Assembly: GCA_963845975.1 (NCBI GenBank)
Contig: CAWJUD010000001.1
Location: 2,356,001-2,420,000, forward strand
Reading direction: 5' to 3'
Length of the DNA stretch: 64,000 bases
DNA from: JBEKIK01 sp963845975
Lineage (GTDB): Bacteria > Planctomycetota > Planctomycetia > Pirellulales > Thermoguttaceae
The translations under genes and the position numbers were made by a program. Numbering within the stretch: the stretch's first letter is position 1; each line of letters starts with the position of its first letter. Shown piece after piece: positions 17,688-28,591 of this stretch. Below the pieces are notes generated by a model. It saw only the letters and a list, made by a program, of their open reading frames with translations, searched no databases and was not told where the DNA came from.

Positions 17688-19177
17688 AGTGCTTTCCGCG
17701 CCTTTGCGCCCGCCGGATCGTTGTCTTCCACGCGCCCGAAAAGTTTTATCACGTCGCCCGGCAGCAATCCGTATCTTGCCAGCGGTAATTGGAATGTAGC
17801 GTCATCTCGGCGCGGCGGGCGCGAAGGCAGGCTAACGGCCTTGGGCAGAAATCGGGATTCGTTCAGGTTGCGAAAGAGTTCCAACCGCGTTATGCCGCAG
17901 TCGTCTTCGGCCGAGACGGCCACCGGCAACAGGGCGTTGGGCGTGGCCAGCGACATCTTCGGCGGCTGGGTCAAGCGGATAAAAGGACGCTCGTCGGCCA
18001 GCAGGGTTATGCCTCCAGAAAACGATTCTTCCGACGTCTGGCCGTCGGCATCGATAACGCGGCACTCGAACTTGCCGTCGGATGTGATTTCAAACTCGCC
18101 CGCCGCCTCCTGGCCGCCGGATACCGCCGGGTTCATGGCTACAACGGTTTTTTGACCGCGCCCGGTAATTTCCATCTTGCCTCCTCCGAGCGGACGGTTG
18201 CTGCGGATCGAGACCCGGACTTTTGTACCCGGCAGCCCGGCCACGCCTCCCTTGGGCATGGGCCCATCGTACGGCGGCCGGTTGGCATAAGCCGGAGACG
18301 TAATCCGCAAACGCACGCCCTCGATTCGCGGCAGGGTAATTACCCGGATGCGATATTTTTCGCTCCGCGCGCGGTTTGCGCGAACGAAGTATTCGGCCGG
18401 TTCCGTGACCTTGGCCAGCACGGTCCGCCAAGCTCCGCCGGGCTCGGGAAACATAGGCAAGGGCTGCGCTTGACCGCGGCCATTGTCGATCACAAGTTCG
18501 GCCTGGTCGACGGAGGGGCCGACGGTTTTCGCGCGGATTTCCAACTCCTTGCCGTAGATCACCTCGACGTTGCCCGGCGTCACTTCAAATTTCGTGGGCG
18601 AATATGGCGGCACGTCGTTAAAGGGGCGAAAAAAACGGCTCCATTGGGTTTGCACCAATCCGGGCAGGCAAATCGCGGCCACGCCCACGAAACTCATCAT
18701 CAACGTAAAGGTCGTCAAGGATCGGCGCAGAGGTTTCAGCGGCACGGCTTTGGCCGGCGACACCCGACCGGCGACCTCGGCCGCGTGAGATACGGCCATG
18801 GTGGCTAAACCGGCGGTCAATTCCGAGGACTCCTCTGTCCTTGCACGGCAAAAGGTATCTTCAAGTTCCACGCCGGTGAGTATTACTCCGCCGGAACCGC
18901 ACGCCCGATCCAAGCGCCGGGCCACTAACCGGTCCCGGCTGAAGCGAACGACCTTTGCCGCCAAAAAGACAACAAGAATTATCCCCGTTAATCCGGCGAT
19001 CCAAAGCAAGGCCACGCGCCACTCAGCAGAGAGTTCCCACAGCAAATCCAACCAGACGCCGATCAGCAACACCGCCAAAGCCGCTCCCATAGCCCAAACT
19101 ATTCCGGCGGCCCAGCCCACGGCCAACAACCGCCGCCGCACCCGGCTAAGACAGGCTTGAAGCGAAAGGTCAGTCAT
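17642..19177 (-). CDS. DUF4175-type membrane protein, N-terminal part
   Basis: 511 residues are open before the frameshift. The ATG at 19177 has AAGGAG upstream. Transmembrane segments are at about 17-43, 53-75 and 155-175, and the first two with the loop between them (GVWLDLLWELSAEWRVALLW) are typical of DUF4175-like proteins. Beta-rich periplasmic domains follow (EVTPGNVEVIYGKELEIRAK, ITLPRIEGVRLRITSPAY, ISAEDDCGITRLELF-like strand). The last ~20 residues are out-of-frame sequence; the repaired protein ends at 16401 and has about 925 residues. Confidence 0.82.
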   Translation of the reverse strand: MTDLSLQACLSRVRRRLLAVGWAAGIVWAMGAALAVLLIGVWLDLLWELSAEWRVALLWIAGLTGIILVVFLAAKVVRFSRDRLVARRLDRACGSGGVILTGVELEDTFCRARTEESSELTAGLATMAVSHAAEVAGRVSPAKAVPLKPLRRSLTTFTLMMSFVGVAAICLPGLVQTQWSRFFRPFNDVPPYSPTKFEVTPGNVEVIYGKELEIRAKTVGPSVDQAELVIDNGRGQAQPLPMFPEPGGAWRTVLAKVTEPAEYFVRANRARSEKYRIRVITLPRIEGVRLRITSPAYANRPPYDGPMPKGGVAGLPGTKVRVSIRSNRPLGGGKMEITGRGQKTVVAMNPAVSGGQEAAGEFEITSDGKFECRVIDADGQTSEESFSGGITLLADERPFIRLTQPPKMSLATPNALLPVAVSAEDDCGITRLELFRNLNESRFLPKAVSLPSRPPRRDDATFQLPLARYGLLPGDVIKLFGRVEDNDPAGAKARKALWPRSASSPRKSSSR

Positions 19178-19263
19178 GTTTCCACTCCTTGCGGCATATC
19201 ACAAAATTGCGAATAAAAGTCCCCTCTCCCTTTGGGAGAGGGGAGGTTTTTTGACGCTCACTC

Positions 19264-20720
19264 TTACACCAGTCCGCTATGGCGGCGATAACTCCAGGCG
19301 GCGGCCCAAAGTCCAAACGTTCCCAACAGCACCCACCAGCGGTCCCAGGCCGTGGTTTGCGCGGTGCGCGTGGGCCGGCTTTGGCTGAGATGCCGCTCGA
19401 CGTGCCGGGCCAGGATGGCGGGATCGACGCTCTCCAAAACCGCTCCGCCGCTTTGTTCAGCGAGGAACTTCATCAAGTTCGGTTGTGCGCGGACGTCCAA
19501 CCGCTCGGTCAAGTTGCCTTGCACGTCGAAATCGATCATGCCCGAGACCTCGTTTTTCTCGATGCCCGCCACGCGAGCCGAATAATGTCCCTCGGGCAGC
19601 CGTCCCCAGGAAACGTAATACTGTCCCGGATAATTTCCCCGCGGCACGCAGGCGGTCAACCTGGGACGATCGAGGGCCGCGCCGCTGAGTTCGACCTGGG
19701 GCGCATCTCCGCTCCACTGCCGGACCAACAAATTCGCCGAAACGTTTTCATCGCTGCTAAAGGCGACTTTATCGGTCCTTAGCGCCAGTCGTTGCGAAGG
19801 CAACAGGCCCATGTTGGCAGCCAGCCAGCGGACCAGGCTCCGCCAGAGAGAGGCGTAAATCTCGGCCGTTTGTTGTTTTTCGGGCGGGAGAAAGGCCCAG
19901 CGCCACATACCGGCGCCCTTCGATCGCCACCACCCGGCCGTTGCCCACCGGCTGATAAGAAATCACCGGCGCAGCCTCGCCTCCGGCGCCCGCCGCACCC
20001 GTGGCCAGCACCACGGCCAGGGCCTTGGCCGATTCCGGCCGGGCCACAGTGGCCAAGGAAGGCAGATCGGCCAACGGATCGCCGCCGTCCGCGCCGGCGG
20101 GCAACCATCGCAGGGCCTGGCCGGCCTCGGTCAATTGCACGTGAAATCGGGTTTCCGCCGTGGGCGTCCAGCGCAGAGGCATCAAGTCGCCCAAACGCTG
20201 GCCGATCTGCGAGGAGGGCGACCCGCGAAAACACACCAGCGATCCCTCTCCCTCGCTGAGCCACTTCTTCAATTTAATCAAAGCCTCGTCGGTCAAAAAG
20301 ATTTCCGCGTTGCGGCCCAGAATCACGATCTGGTACGAGGCCAGCGCTTGGGCGTCGGAAAGAAACTTTCCCGCGTCTGTTTCGATGGTCCATTGGTCGG
20401 GAGAAATCGGTTTAGTCTCATTGGCGTTCAGCGCGGCTGGAGAGTTTTCAGTCCCCGCATTCTTCGCCGGATCCTCATCGGTTTTCGGCGCCGCAAGCCG
20501 AGGGATCTTGCGCTCTAAAAGCCTGCCTTCGGCGAGCTGCACTACGGTGACCAGTTCGATCGACTGGTCCATGGACAATGTCCGCACCAGGAACTTGGTG
20601 TCCCAATATGGTTTGCCTTCCAGCAACAACACCCTGACCGGCTGATCGATCACCCTCAACAACAACGAAGCCGAGTTGTTCGCCGCGTCACCTCCCAGGA
20701 AAAAGGCTCTGCCCGGACTT
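19264..20720 (-). CDS. C-terminal part of a vWA membrane protein (glutamine-amidotransferase-like domain)
   Basis: Two frames make up this part. From about 20720 to 19912 the sequence reads DAANNSASLLLRVIDQPVRV, then a class-I-amidotransferase-like fold (ASYQIVILGRNAEIFLTDEA, LKKWLSEGEGSLVCFRG) and VGNGRVVAIEG. A one-base shift near 19912 moves on to GMWRWAFLPPEKQQTAEIY and a C-terminal membrane segment at 19280-19330. Both pieces are conserved in the planctomycete vWA proteins of this operon type. A stretch CFRGSPSS stands where the amidotransferase nucleophile would be, but no His-Glu pair is evident, so it is probably not catalytic. Confidence 0.78.
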
Positions 20721-21576
20721 GATACCGGTACAGGCCGTTGGTTTTGTGAGTGACGTAAAACACGTCTTCGGCCACGTCGTCGCCCTTGATATTTATGCCG
20801 TGTTTTTCCACAAGCTTGCCGTCCGCCATAAGCGAAAGTTCGACCCGCGATGCGCTTGAACCGCGCTGGCGAACGTTGACCGCCACCGGAACGCGCTGGC
20901 CGATGAACGCCAATTCCTGCGGCTGTTGCAAGGCGACCTCGATGTCCTGAACGCCCGCCTGGCCGCCAAGGGTTTTGACGAAAAGCGGGGCGTCCACGGC
21001 CTTGGCCTTGGCCGCGCTGCGCCGCAGTCGTTCGGTTCCGCCCAGGACATTGTGTATGCCGTCGCTCAGCAAGACGATCGCCTGTCCCTGGGCCCGGTCG
21101 TCGGCCAGGGCTTCCTCCACTGCGGCGGCGATGTCGGTCGATGTGCCTTCGGGTTTTTCGCCGCCCATGGCTTCGGCCGAAGAAAGCGACGAACTCTCGG
21201 CAAACGAGCGAATGCAGACCTCGTATCGCTGGCCCAGTTCCTTGGCCGTTTTCGCGGCCATCGCCGCGGCCGCTTGGAATCGCGTCTGACCGTCGCCGGC
21301 ATCCGGCGTGCCCATGCTGCCCGAGCGGTCGACCAGCACCGTCAGCAAGGGTTTGCCCGGCGGCGGCGGAATCCGCTCCTGCCAGGTGGGATTCAATAAA
21401 ATCGTAAGCGGCACGACCACGGCCGCCGACATGAGCGCCACCAGAAACCACCAGCGGGCGCGCGGCAAGCGATTCCGCCCTGATATCGCATACCAGGCCA
21501 GCAGCCCGGCGGCAATTAAGGCCATCGTAGTCCAAAGCGACCAGGGAATGTATGGATCAAAGGTAATCGATTTCAT
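20656..21576 (-). CDS. von Willebrand A domain membrane protein, N-terminal part
   Basis: The ATG at 21576 comes four bases after the stop of the BatA gene. Two membrane segments (residues 15-34 and 45-63) precede a vWA domain whose metal site is clear: VLVDRSGSMG near residue 88, a Thr-containing loop EGTSTDIAAAVEEAL and VLLSDGIHNV. After residue 300 the frame ends in RRTTRLRCC because one T is missing from a run at 20700-20704; the continuation is the entry at 19264-20720. Confidence 0.85.
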   Translation of the reverse strand: MKSITFDPYIPWSLWTTMALIAAGLLAWYAISGRNRLPRARWWFLVALMSAAVVVPLTILLNPTWQERIPPPPGKPLLTVLVDRSGSMGTPDAGDGQTRFQAAAAMAAKTAKELGQRYEVCIRSFAESSSLSSAEAMGGEKPEGTSTDIAAAVEEALADDRAQGQAIVLLSDGIHNVLGGTERLRRSAAKAKAVDAPLFVKTLGGQAGVQDIEVALQQPQELAFIGQRVPVAVNVRQRGSSASRVELSLMADGKLVEKHGINIKGDDVAEDVFYVTHKTNGLYRYQVRAEPFSWEVTRRTTRLRCC

Positions 21577-21580
21577 TTTT

Positions 21581-23698
21581 TCAGGTGCGAAATACCAGTA
21601 AAGCCGATGTTTCTCCCAACAGGCAAACCACGCAAGCCGCGGCAAACCACCACCAAAAATCGTCGTGCCGCCGGCTGTTGTCCTCCGCGCCGCGGAATAC
21701 GATATTCCGTCCCGCGCCCAATCGGCCGGTCAAGACCTCGGGCTTCATGCTTTCCAATTGGCTTTCTTCGGGCGGAAGGTTGAGGGCCAGCGAAAACACC
21801 GTGGCCGCGTCGCGCTGGACGCGATACACTCCAGGCTGTGTCGGCGAGGGCCAGCGCCAGGCAGTAGACACCGCCTCGTCGACCAGTTCGCCGCAGGCGT
21901 TTGATTCGGTCTCCGCGCCGTGCGCCGCCGGCCCCACAATTCGCAAACCGACCGACGTGCCGGCATCGGCCGGCAACTGGGCCGCCAGGGGCTCGCCGCA
22001 AAAGGCCGAATCCGCGCCGCGTCCTCGGTCCAGCATCTGCGCGACCAGTTCGTTGAGCATGGGAACGAAGGCCGAGGTCCTGGGCAGATTCGATGCGCCC
22101 AAATCGGCGTTGATAACGGCCATCGCCCCGGCGTCGGACGATGTAATCACCACGCCCGCCGATCCGTCGTTGTAGGTGGCCAGAATGTCGTTATCCAAGC
22201 CGTTTTCCAGGCGCCTGGAAGCCAGCCCGCCCGCGAAACGCAGCCTGCCTATGACCGCGCTAAGATTATCGCCGAACACGCGGAAGGCCGGATTTTCCCG
22301 GCGCACGGATGTGTAAAACAAATCGCGGCGAATTTGCCCGGACGGCGGCGGGGCGAACTCGATGGGCATTTGCAAACCGCTGCCCGCAAGTTCAGCCAGC
22401 TTCTTCAAATTCGTGGCGTCGATCAATTCGCTTGCCACGTAAACGATCGGGCGCCCGCGGCGCATCAATCCCGCCAAAAGCCGGCCGGTCTCCTCCGAAA
22501 GTTTGCCGGGATGATCCAGCAGGATCAGATCGGCCGGGGCCAAGGCCGCCCGATCCGCCGACGACGGATCCAAACGCAAGAGCGTGGCCGACGCCTTTTC
22601 CTTGAGTTGCCCATCCGGAACCAATGCGCATTCCAGATAATGACTTGACGACGGCCGCTCGGTTGCCGGCTGCCGGGTTAGAAGCGCGTACGTCGGCTTG
22701 GGACGGACGTGCACGACGAAAGGATAAACGTTGTCGGCGGCCAGTGCGTCGTCGATTCCTTCCAGCCGGGCCTCGCCCGATTGCCAACCCGTGCCGCGAA
22801 TGCCGATCTCCTCGGTCAAAGTGGTGGATTGCCCGGCCGGGCACATGCCCGATATCCGCCAATTCGAATCGCCCAACGTAACTTCAACGCTCACTTTGCG
22901 GGCAAGGGGCGAATAGTTACCCACGTCGATTTCCAATTGCATGCCGCCGGAGGGCGATCGCGCGGTTTGTCCTTCCACGCGCAAAATCGCCACGTTAGGC
23001 AGCGTTTTAATTGGGGCGGTCGATTCCAATTGGATCTGCGTGTCGGCGGGCAGGACCGAAAAATCGGCCTTGGTCCAATTGGAGCGTTGAAAATCGCTCA
23101 CCACCATCAATTCCCGCCGCCGCCGGTCGCCGGCCGAAGCAGGCGCCAACATCCGGGCCGAAAGATCAAGCGCCCGGGCAACGTCCAAGCGCTGCGGCAA
23201 TACCCGGCACCGGGCCAACTCCTCGCGCAAGGCCTCGAAATTGGTCGAAGGGCTCTCGAAAACCGCCTCCGCCCGCGCGGCGGCAACGATCAGATTGGCC
23301 GCCAGTCCCGGCCGGTAACGCAAATAATTGGCGGCCATGGTCCGTGCCCGCTCGATCTGCTCCACCGCGCCGTCGTCGGCGGCCATGCTCTGACTGACGT
23401 CCAGGATCACAATGCGCACTGCGTCGCCGCCTTGAACGTCGGATATCAGCGCCCGGTTTCCCCATTGCGGCCGGGCCACCGCCAAGGCGATCAGAAACAC
23501 GGCCAGCGTGCGTAGTGCCAGCAGTAAAATGTCCCGGAAGCGATGCCAACTGCGGCGCTGGTGCACGGCCTCGCGCACGAATCGCAGGGTCGAGAGGGGC
23601 ATCCGCACCGGGCGGGGCCTGGTGAGAAAGTGAATTGCCACCGGCGCGGCCGCCGCCAGCACTCCCATCACAATCGCCCAGGGATGCAGAAACGTCAT
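21581..23698 (-). CDS. BatA-type vWA membrane protein
   Basis: 705 residues without breaks. The N terminus is the BatA module: a membrane segment at 6-25 (AIVMGVLAAAAPVAIHFLT), the motif RPRPVRMPLSTLRFVREA, and a second membrane segment at about 56-76. A vWA domain follows with VILDVSQSMAADD (D-x-S-x-S) and LMVVSDFQRSNW. A long beta-rich periplasmic region and a C-terminal membrane segment (DFWWWFAAACVVCLLGETSA) complete it. It belongs to the MoxR/DUF58/Bat group linked with envelope stress and protein or metal-cofactor maturation. Confidence 0.9.
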   Translation of the reverse strand: MTFLHPWAIVMGVLAAAAPVAIHFLTRPRPVRMPLSTLRFVREAVHQRRSWHRFRDILLLALRTLAVFLIALAVARPQWGNRALISDVQGGDAVRIVILDVSQSMAADDGAVEQIERARTMAANYLRYRPGLAANLIVAAARAEAVFESPSTNFEALREELARCRVLPQRLDVARALDLSARMLAPASAGDRRRRELMVVSDFQRSNWTKADFSVLPADTQIQLESTAPIKTLPNVAILRVEGQTARSPSGGMQLEIDVGNYSPLARKVSVEVTLGDSNWRISGMCPAGQSTTLTEEIGIRGTGWQSGEARLEGIDDALAADNVYPFVVHVRPKPTYALLTRQPATERPSSSHYLECALVPDGQLKEKASATLLRLDPSSADRAALAPADLILLDHPGKLSEETGRLLAGLMRRGRPIVYVASELIDATNLKKLAELAGSGLQMPIEFAPPPSGQIRRDLFYTSVRRENPAFRVFGDNLSAVIGRLRFAGGLASRRLENGLDNDILATYNDGSAGVVITSSDAGAMAVINADLGASNLPRTSAFVPMLNELVAQMLDRGRGADSAFCGEPLAAQLPADAGTSVGLRIVGPAAHGAETESNACGELVDEAVSTAWRWPSPTQPGVYRVQRDAATVFSLALNLPPEESQLESMKPEVLTGRLGAGRNIVFRGAEDNSRRHDDFWWWFAAACVVCLLGETSALLVFRT

Positions 23699-23742
23699 AA
23701 ATCGCTCGCCAATGAATCAATGATTTGAATTATCGATCATCG

Positions 23743-24652
23743 CTATCCCGCTCGTTCCACCAAAAATTCTCCCAGGGTTTGCAAATACGATATGGCCGTC
23801 GATACGCGGCGGTAGTCGCAGCCGCCGGCCAAGGCCAATTGGCGGACCATCGCCAGGTGCGCACCGAACCGATCCCGATAAGCCGCGCGGATCTCACTGG
23901 GCGAACAGTTTATCCGCCCGTCGTTTTCCATGCCCTCGAAGCGATAGGCGATGCCCTCGGGCAATCGTTCCTCTAGAGGATGCACTATATGCAGGATCAC
24001 GATGTCCCAGCCGCGATGTCGGAACAATCGCAGCGCGGCGAACACGTCCTCCAGGTCTTCCATCAGGAAATCGCTCATCGACAACAGCACCCCGCGGCGC
24101 GTGGATTGCTCGAACAAGTCGCGCAATCCGCCGGCCATGTGCGTGGATGGCCTGGCGGCGATGTTTTCCACGACTTCCTGGAGGCGTCCGATGTGCGACG
24201 CCGTTGCGCCCGGGGCCAGCACTTCCCGCAGCCCGTCGTCAAGCACGGCCAAGCCCGCCTGATCTTGCCCCCGGCTTATCACGTGCGAAAGCGCGGTGGC
24301 CAAGTATTGCACGTATTCCAGCTTGGAACCGGCCGTATTCCGCGGACCTTCGGCGCCGAAACGCATCGAGCCGCTGGCATCGATCGCCAAGGTGCAGTGC
24401 AGGTTGGTTTCCTCCTCGTGCAAGCGGACGAAGGCCTTGCCCGTGCGGGCCAGAACCTTCCAATCCAGCCGGCGGAGGTCCTCGCCGCCCGTGTATTCGC
24501 GAAAATCGGCGAACTCGCCGGCCCCGCCCAGTTGCCGCGACTGGTGATAGCCCATGAAAGTGCCTTCCACGCGCCGGCGTGTGGAAAAACGCATGTGCTC
24601 CAACGCCGAAAGCGCGCAGGTCCAAAAATCGGCTGGTCCTGGTGGCGTTCAT
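23743..24652 (-). CDS. DUF58 domain protein
   Basis: The ATG at 24652 overlaps the stop of the MoxR gene (ATGA), the usual MoxR-DUF58 coupling, and the first 14 codons (MNATRTSRFLDLRA) look like the family. A frameshift near 24612 then moves to the long frame open to 23743. The DUF58 signature is intact: REYTGGEDLRRLDWKVLART, followed by a vWA-like metal site (AIDASGSMRFG) and RGVLLSMSDFLMED. The alternative is a start at 24594 without the first residues. DUF58 proteins are thought to work with MoxR chaperone ATPases at the membrane. Confidence 0.88.
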
Positions 24653-25649
24653 GCCCCAACTTCTTTCAATAAATGATTGATAATGTCCGCCGAGGTTACC
24701 GAATCGCCCACCGCCCGATGATTTACGATTATGCGGTGCCGCAGAATGGGCAGCGCCACCGCCAGCAGGTCTTCCATGATCGGTGCGGACCGGCCCACCA
24801 GGAGCGAGCGGGCCTTGGCCGCCAAGACCAGATTTTGCGACCCCCGCGGACCCGCGCCCCAAGCCACGTAATCCCGCACCATCTTGTCTCCGCGCGTGTC
24901 TTCGGGCCGGCTTGCCCCGCAGATCCGCACCGCCTGGGCCGCCACGTTTTTCGCCACCGGCACGGCCAGCACCAAGTCGCGCAACTGCAAAAATTCCTCC
25001 CGCTTGAGAGAGGCCTCGGGCAATTCCGGGACGCCGGAAGTCGTGCGCATCACGATCTCCTCTTCCTGATCGGGCGAAGGATAACCGATGCGGATCTCCA
25101 TCATGAAACGGTCCAGTTGGGCTTCCGGCAGCGGATACGTGCCCTCCTGCTCGATGGGGTTTTGCGTGGCCGCCACCAAAAACGGCTCTTCCAGCATATA
25201 AGTTTTACCGCCCACAGTGACGTGCCGCTCGGCCATCGCTTCCAGCAAGGCCGACTGCGTTTTGGCGCGGCGCGGTTGATTTCGTCGGCCAGCACCAGAT
25301 TGGCAAATACCGGACCGGGCCGGAAAACCATCGTCGGCCCCTGCGAATCATCGCCCCGCCCTAAAAGCTCGTAGCCCGTCACGTCGGCGGGCATCAGGTC
25401 CGGCGTGAATTGAATCCGCGCGTATTTCCACTCAAACGCCGCGGCCAGGGCCTTGACCATCAGTGTTTTAGCCAAACCCGGCACGCCCACAAGCAAGGCA
25501 TGCGACCCGGTAAGCGCACATATCAATAGCTGATCGATCACCTCGTCTTGTCCCACCACCACCTCGTGCAGACTATTGCGAATCGTACGCACCCGATCGG
25601 CAAAAGTATCCACCTGCTTCTGTGCCGCGTCGCTCTCGATTATCGCCAT
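24649..25649 (-). CDS. MoxR family AAA+ ATPase
   Basis: The ATG at 25649 has AAAGGAG upstream. Walker A reads GVPGLAKT, Walker B LVLADEINRA, sensor 1 LVAATQNPIEQEGTYPLPEA with arginine-finger region AQLDRFMM. A single A missing from the run at 25260-25263 breaks the frame between the Walker B and sensor 1 parts (fragments 25264-25649 and 24649-25263). Repaired, the length is about 334 residues, usual for the family. It starts the long operon of DUF58, BatA and vWA genes and is expected to be the chaperone ATPase that drives them. Confidence 0.92.
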
Positions 25650-25884
25650 CTTTAGTTCTCCTTTCCGGTAGGGAACACAACGCTGAAAAATCTTGTTCCG
25701 TGTTATAGTATCTTCCAATCACCGGCGAACGCGCCGCGCAATATATAACGAATAATTGATTAATCTTTTACTATAACACTTAAAAGGGGGGTGTCAAGTA
25801 TGCTTGTTGAACGGGTCTAAGCGTGTAAAATGCTGATTATGCGGGGATAAGCGGCGCCAAGAATCGTAAATCGGAGAATCTCTC

Positions 25885-26352
25885 ATGGACCAAACTTTTA
25901 CTTTCACAGTCAACGGCCAGCAGAAATCGGTGACCACCGATCCTGACAGGCCTTTGCTCGAAGTCCTGCGCGAAGACTTGCAATTGACCGGCCCCAAACT
26001 CGGCTGCGGCGAAGGCCAATGCGGCGCATGCACCGTGCTTTTAGGCGGCAAAACTATTTTCTCCTGCATCACCCCAGTCTCCGACGCGGAGGGGCAAACC
26101 ATCGAGACGATCGAAAGCCTGTCACGCGGCGGCAAACTGCACCCCGTGCAAGAGGCCTTTCTCGCCGAGGGCGCGTTTCAATGCGGATATTGCACGCCGG
26201 GCATGATCATGGCCGCCACGGCCTTGCTCAAAGAAACGCCCAATCCCAGCGACGCCGAAATCCGCTCCGGCATGGAAAAACATCTTTGCCGCTGCTGCGG
26301 CTTTCCCAAAATCCAAAAAGCCATCAAACGGGCGGCCAACGCCGGGAGGTAA
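25885..26352 (+). CDS. [2Fe-2S] subunit of a molybdenum hydroxylase (xanthine dehydrogenase family)
   Basis: 155 residues with GGAGA before the ATG. The plant-ferredoxin-type cluster is bound by C-G-x-G-x-C-G-x-C (LGCGEGQCGACTVLLGG near residue 40) and a second [2Fe-2S] cluster by CGYCTPGMIMAA and the C-terminal LCRCCGFPKIQ. It passes electrons from the molybdopterin subunit next to it. It has no Tat signal of its own, so it probably rides out with the large subunit. Confidence 0.93.
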   Translation: MDQTFTFTVNGQQKSVTTDPDRPLLEVLREDLQLTGPKLGCGEGQCGACTVLLGGKTIFSCITPVSDAEGQTIETIESLSRGGKLHPVQEAFLAEGAFQCGYCTPGMIMAATALLKETPNPSDAEIRSGMEKHLCRCCGFPKIQKAIKRAANAGR

Positions 26353-26357
26353 ATGCC

Positions 26358-28522
26358 ATGACCACAATCCGCGAATCAAATGAATCCAACGAATTCAACG
26401 AATATCAGCAAACCGAATATCAAGAACCCATTGAACGCGTCCCTTACGACTTCGGCATCACCCGCCGCGGCTTTGTGCAGGTGCTTGGGGCGGGCTTGCT
26501 CATCAGCGTAACCGCGGGCACCGCCTTGGGGCAGCGCAGGGCGCACCCGGCGGCGGCCGCACGGTAATCGTCTCCGCCAGAATTCACATCGCCAAGGACG
26601 GCAAAATCACCGTTTTGACCGGCAAAGTGGAGGAAGGCCAGGGCGCTCGCACCGAACTGACACAGGCTGCCGCCGAGGAATTGCGCGTACCCGTTTCCCA
26701 AGTAGATTTAATGACCGCCGACACAAGCCTAACTCCCGACGACGGCGTCACCGCGGGCAGCATGACGACGCCGCGGACCGTGCCGCCCGTGCGCCAAGGC
26801 GCAGCCGCGGCTCGGCAGGCACTTGTTCTAATTGCCGCCGAGCGCTGGGGCGTGGACGCCTCCACCCTGGAAGTCCGCGACGGCAAGATCACGCACGCCG
26901 CCTCGGGGCGCACGTTGACCTACGGCGATCTGGCCGGAAGCGATGAACTTATAAAAGCCTTTGGGCAAGCACCACCCGCCGATATCACGCTGACGCCCGT
27001 CAAGGAATGGAAAATCATGGGCGTATCGGTCCCACGTCCGAATGCCCGCGACATCGTGACCGGCGCGCACAAATATCCTTCCGACGTCACCCTGCCCGGC
27101 ATGTATCACGGCAAAGTCCTGCGCCCGCCGGCTTACGGCGCGAAGCTCGTGTCCATCGACATGGCGCCCGCCAAAGCCATGAAAGACGTCGTGGCTGTCG
27201 AAGACGACCAATTCGTGGGCATTGCCGCGCCTACTTCACATCAGGCCCGCAAGGCCTTGGAAGCCATCGCACCCACAGCCAAATGGGAACTTGCCGCTCA
27301 ACCCTCAAGCCAGGAGATATTTGATTACCTGCGCAAGCACGTGCGGGGCGAGGCACCGAAAAATCCTTATGCCGATGAACTGGCCAATGCCGGCAAAGTT
27401 CTCAAGCAGACTTATGACGTATCTTACGTCCAGCACACGCCCATGGAAACCCGCGCCGCAGTGGCCGAGTGGGACGGCGACAAGTTGACGGTCTGGACCG
27501 GTTCGTCAAGTCCGTTCGGCTGCCGGGGCGAACTGGCCCGCGCATTCCACGTGCCCGACGACGGCGTGCGGGTGATCGTGCCCGATTATGGCGGCGGTTT
27601 CGGCGGAAAACACAGCGGCGAGGCCGCCGTGGAAGCTGCCCGCCTGGCCCGGGCGGCAGGCAAACCAGTGTCGCTAAAATGGACCCGCGAAGAAGAATTC
27701 ACATGGGCCTATTTCCGTCCCGCCGCAGTCATCGACATCGAAGCCGCCCTGGACACCAATGGCAATATGACCTCGTGGCATTACGTTAATATCAACTCCG
27801 GTCAAGCGGGACTAGACACGCCTTACAAAACCGGCAAGAAAAATTGCCGTTTCGTGCAATCCGATTCTCCTCTGCGACAAAGCTCATACCGGGCGCTGGC
27901 CGCCACGGCCAACAACTTCGCCAGGGAGAGTTTCATGGACGAACTGGCCGCCGCCGCGGGCATGGACCCGCTTGACTTCCGGCTCGCGCACCTGGAAAAC
28001 CCCCGCCTCCGCGCGGTGCTCGAAGAAGCCGCCAAGCAGTTCAACTGGCGCGAGAAGGTAAAGCAGAAGCAGCCCGGAGTAGGATTTGGTCTGGCTTGCG
28101 GAACCGAAAAAAACTCCGTCGTGGCGGCCTGCGCCGAAATCGCCGTCGACACGGTAAAAAACAGCATCTCGGTCCTCCGCGTATGCGAGGCCTTCGAATG
28201 CGGCGCAATCCTGAACCCCGCCAACCTCACCTCCCAGGTGCAAGGCTGCATCATCATGGGAATGGGCCCGGCCCTGCGCGAGGGAATGCGATTTGAAAAC
28301 GGGGTGATGCAAAATGCCAATTTCAAGCATTACCTTGTGCCCCGTTTCAGCGACGTGCCCGAACTCGACATCCACCTGATGAACCGCCCCGACCTGCCCA
28401 GTGCGGGAGCCGGCGAAACGCCCATCATTGCCATAGCCCCGGCCATTGCCAACGGAGTCTTTCACGCCACCGGCATGCGTATCCGCCGCATGCCTATAAT
28501 GTACTCCTCACGCTCCGCGTGA
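26358..28522 (+). CDS. Tat-exported molybdopterin-binding subunit of a xanthine dehydrogenase-family enzyme
   Basis: The start at 26358 lies five bases after the small subunit. Residues 1-70 hold a twin-arginine signal (ITRRGFVQVLGAG, then a hydrophobic core), but the frame breaks at 26545-26560 in a GC repeat and continues in the frame open to 28522. The enzyme part shows GKVEEGQGARTELTQAAAEE, the cofactor motif YGGGFGGK and the C-terminal active-site region AGAGETPIIAIAPAIANG with the expected Glu. This layout is like isoquinoline 1-oxidoreductase or the Tat-type aldehyde oxidases. The substrate cannot be told. The last residues (MYSSRSA) come from the palindrome that begins at 28500. Confidence 0.88.
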
Positions 28523-28556
28523 GGAATCGGCTTCACGCGGAGCGTGAAGAGTACAA
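28500..28556. terminator. Palindrome over the stop codon of the molybdopterin subunit gene
   Basis: Two near-identical inverted arms of 22 bases (starting TACTCCTCACGCTCCGCGTG and ending CACGCGGAGCGTGAAGAGTA) are separated by about nine bases. Each arm contains a smaller palindrome (CACGC-TCC-GCGTG type). It may terminate transcription or be a REP-like repeat that landed on the end of the gene. Confidence 0.55.
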
Positions 28557-28591
28557 AATGCTGAAGTATTTTTTGACTGCTCCTTAAAACC

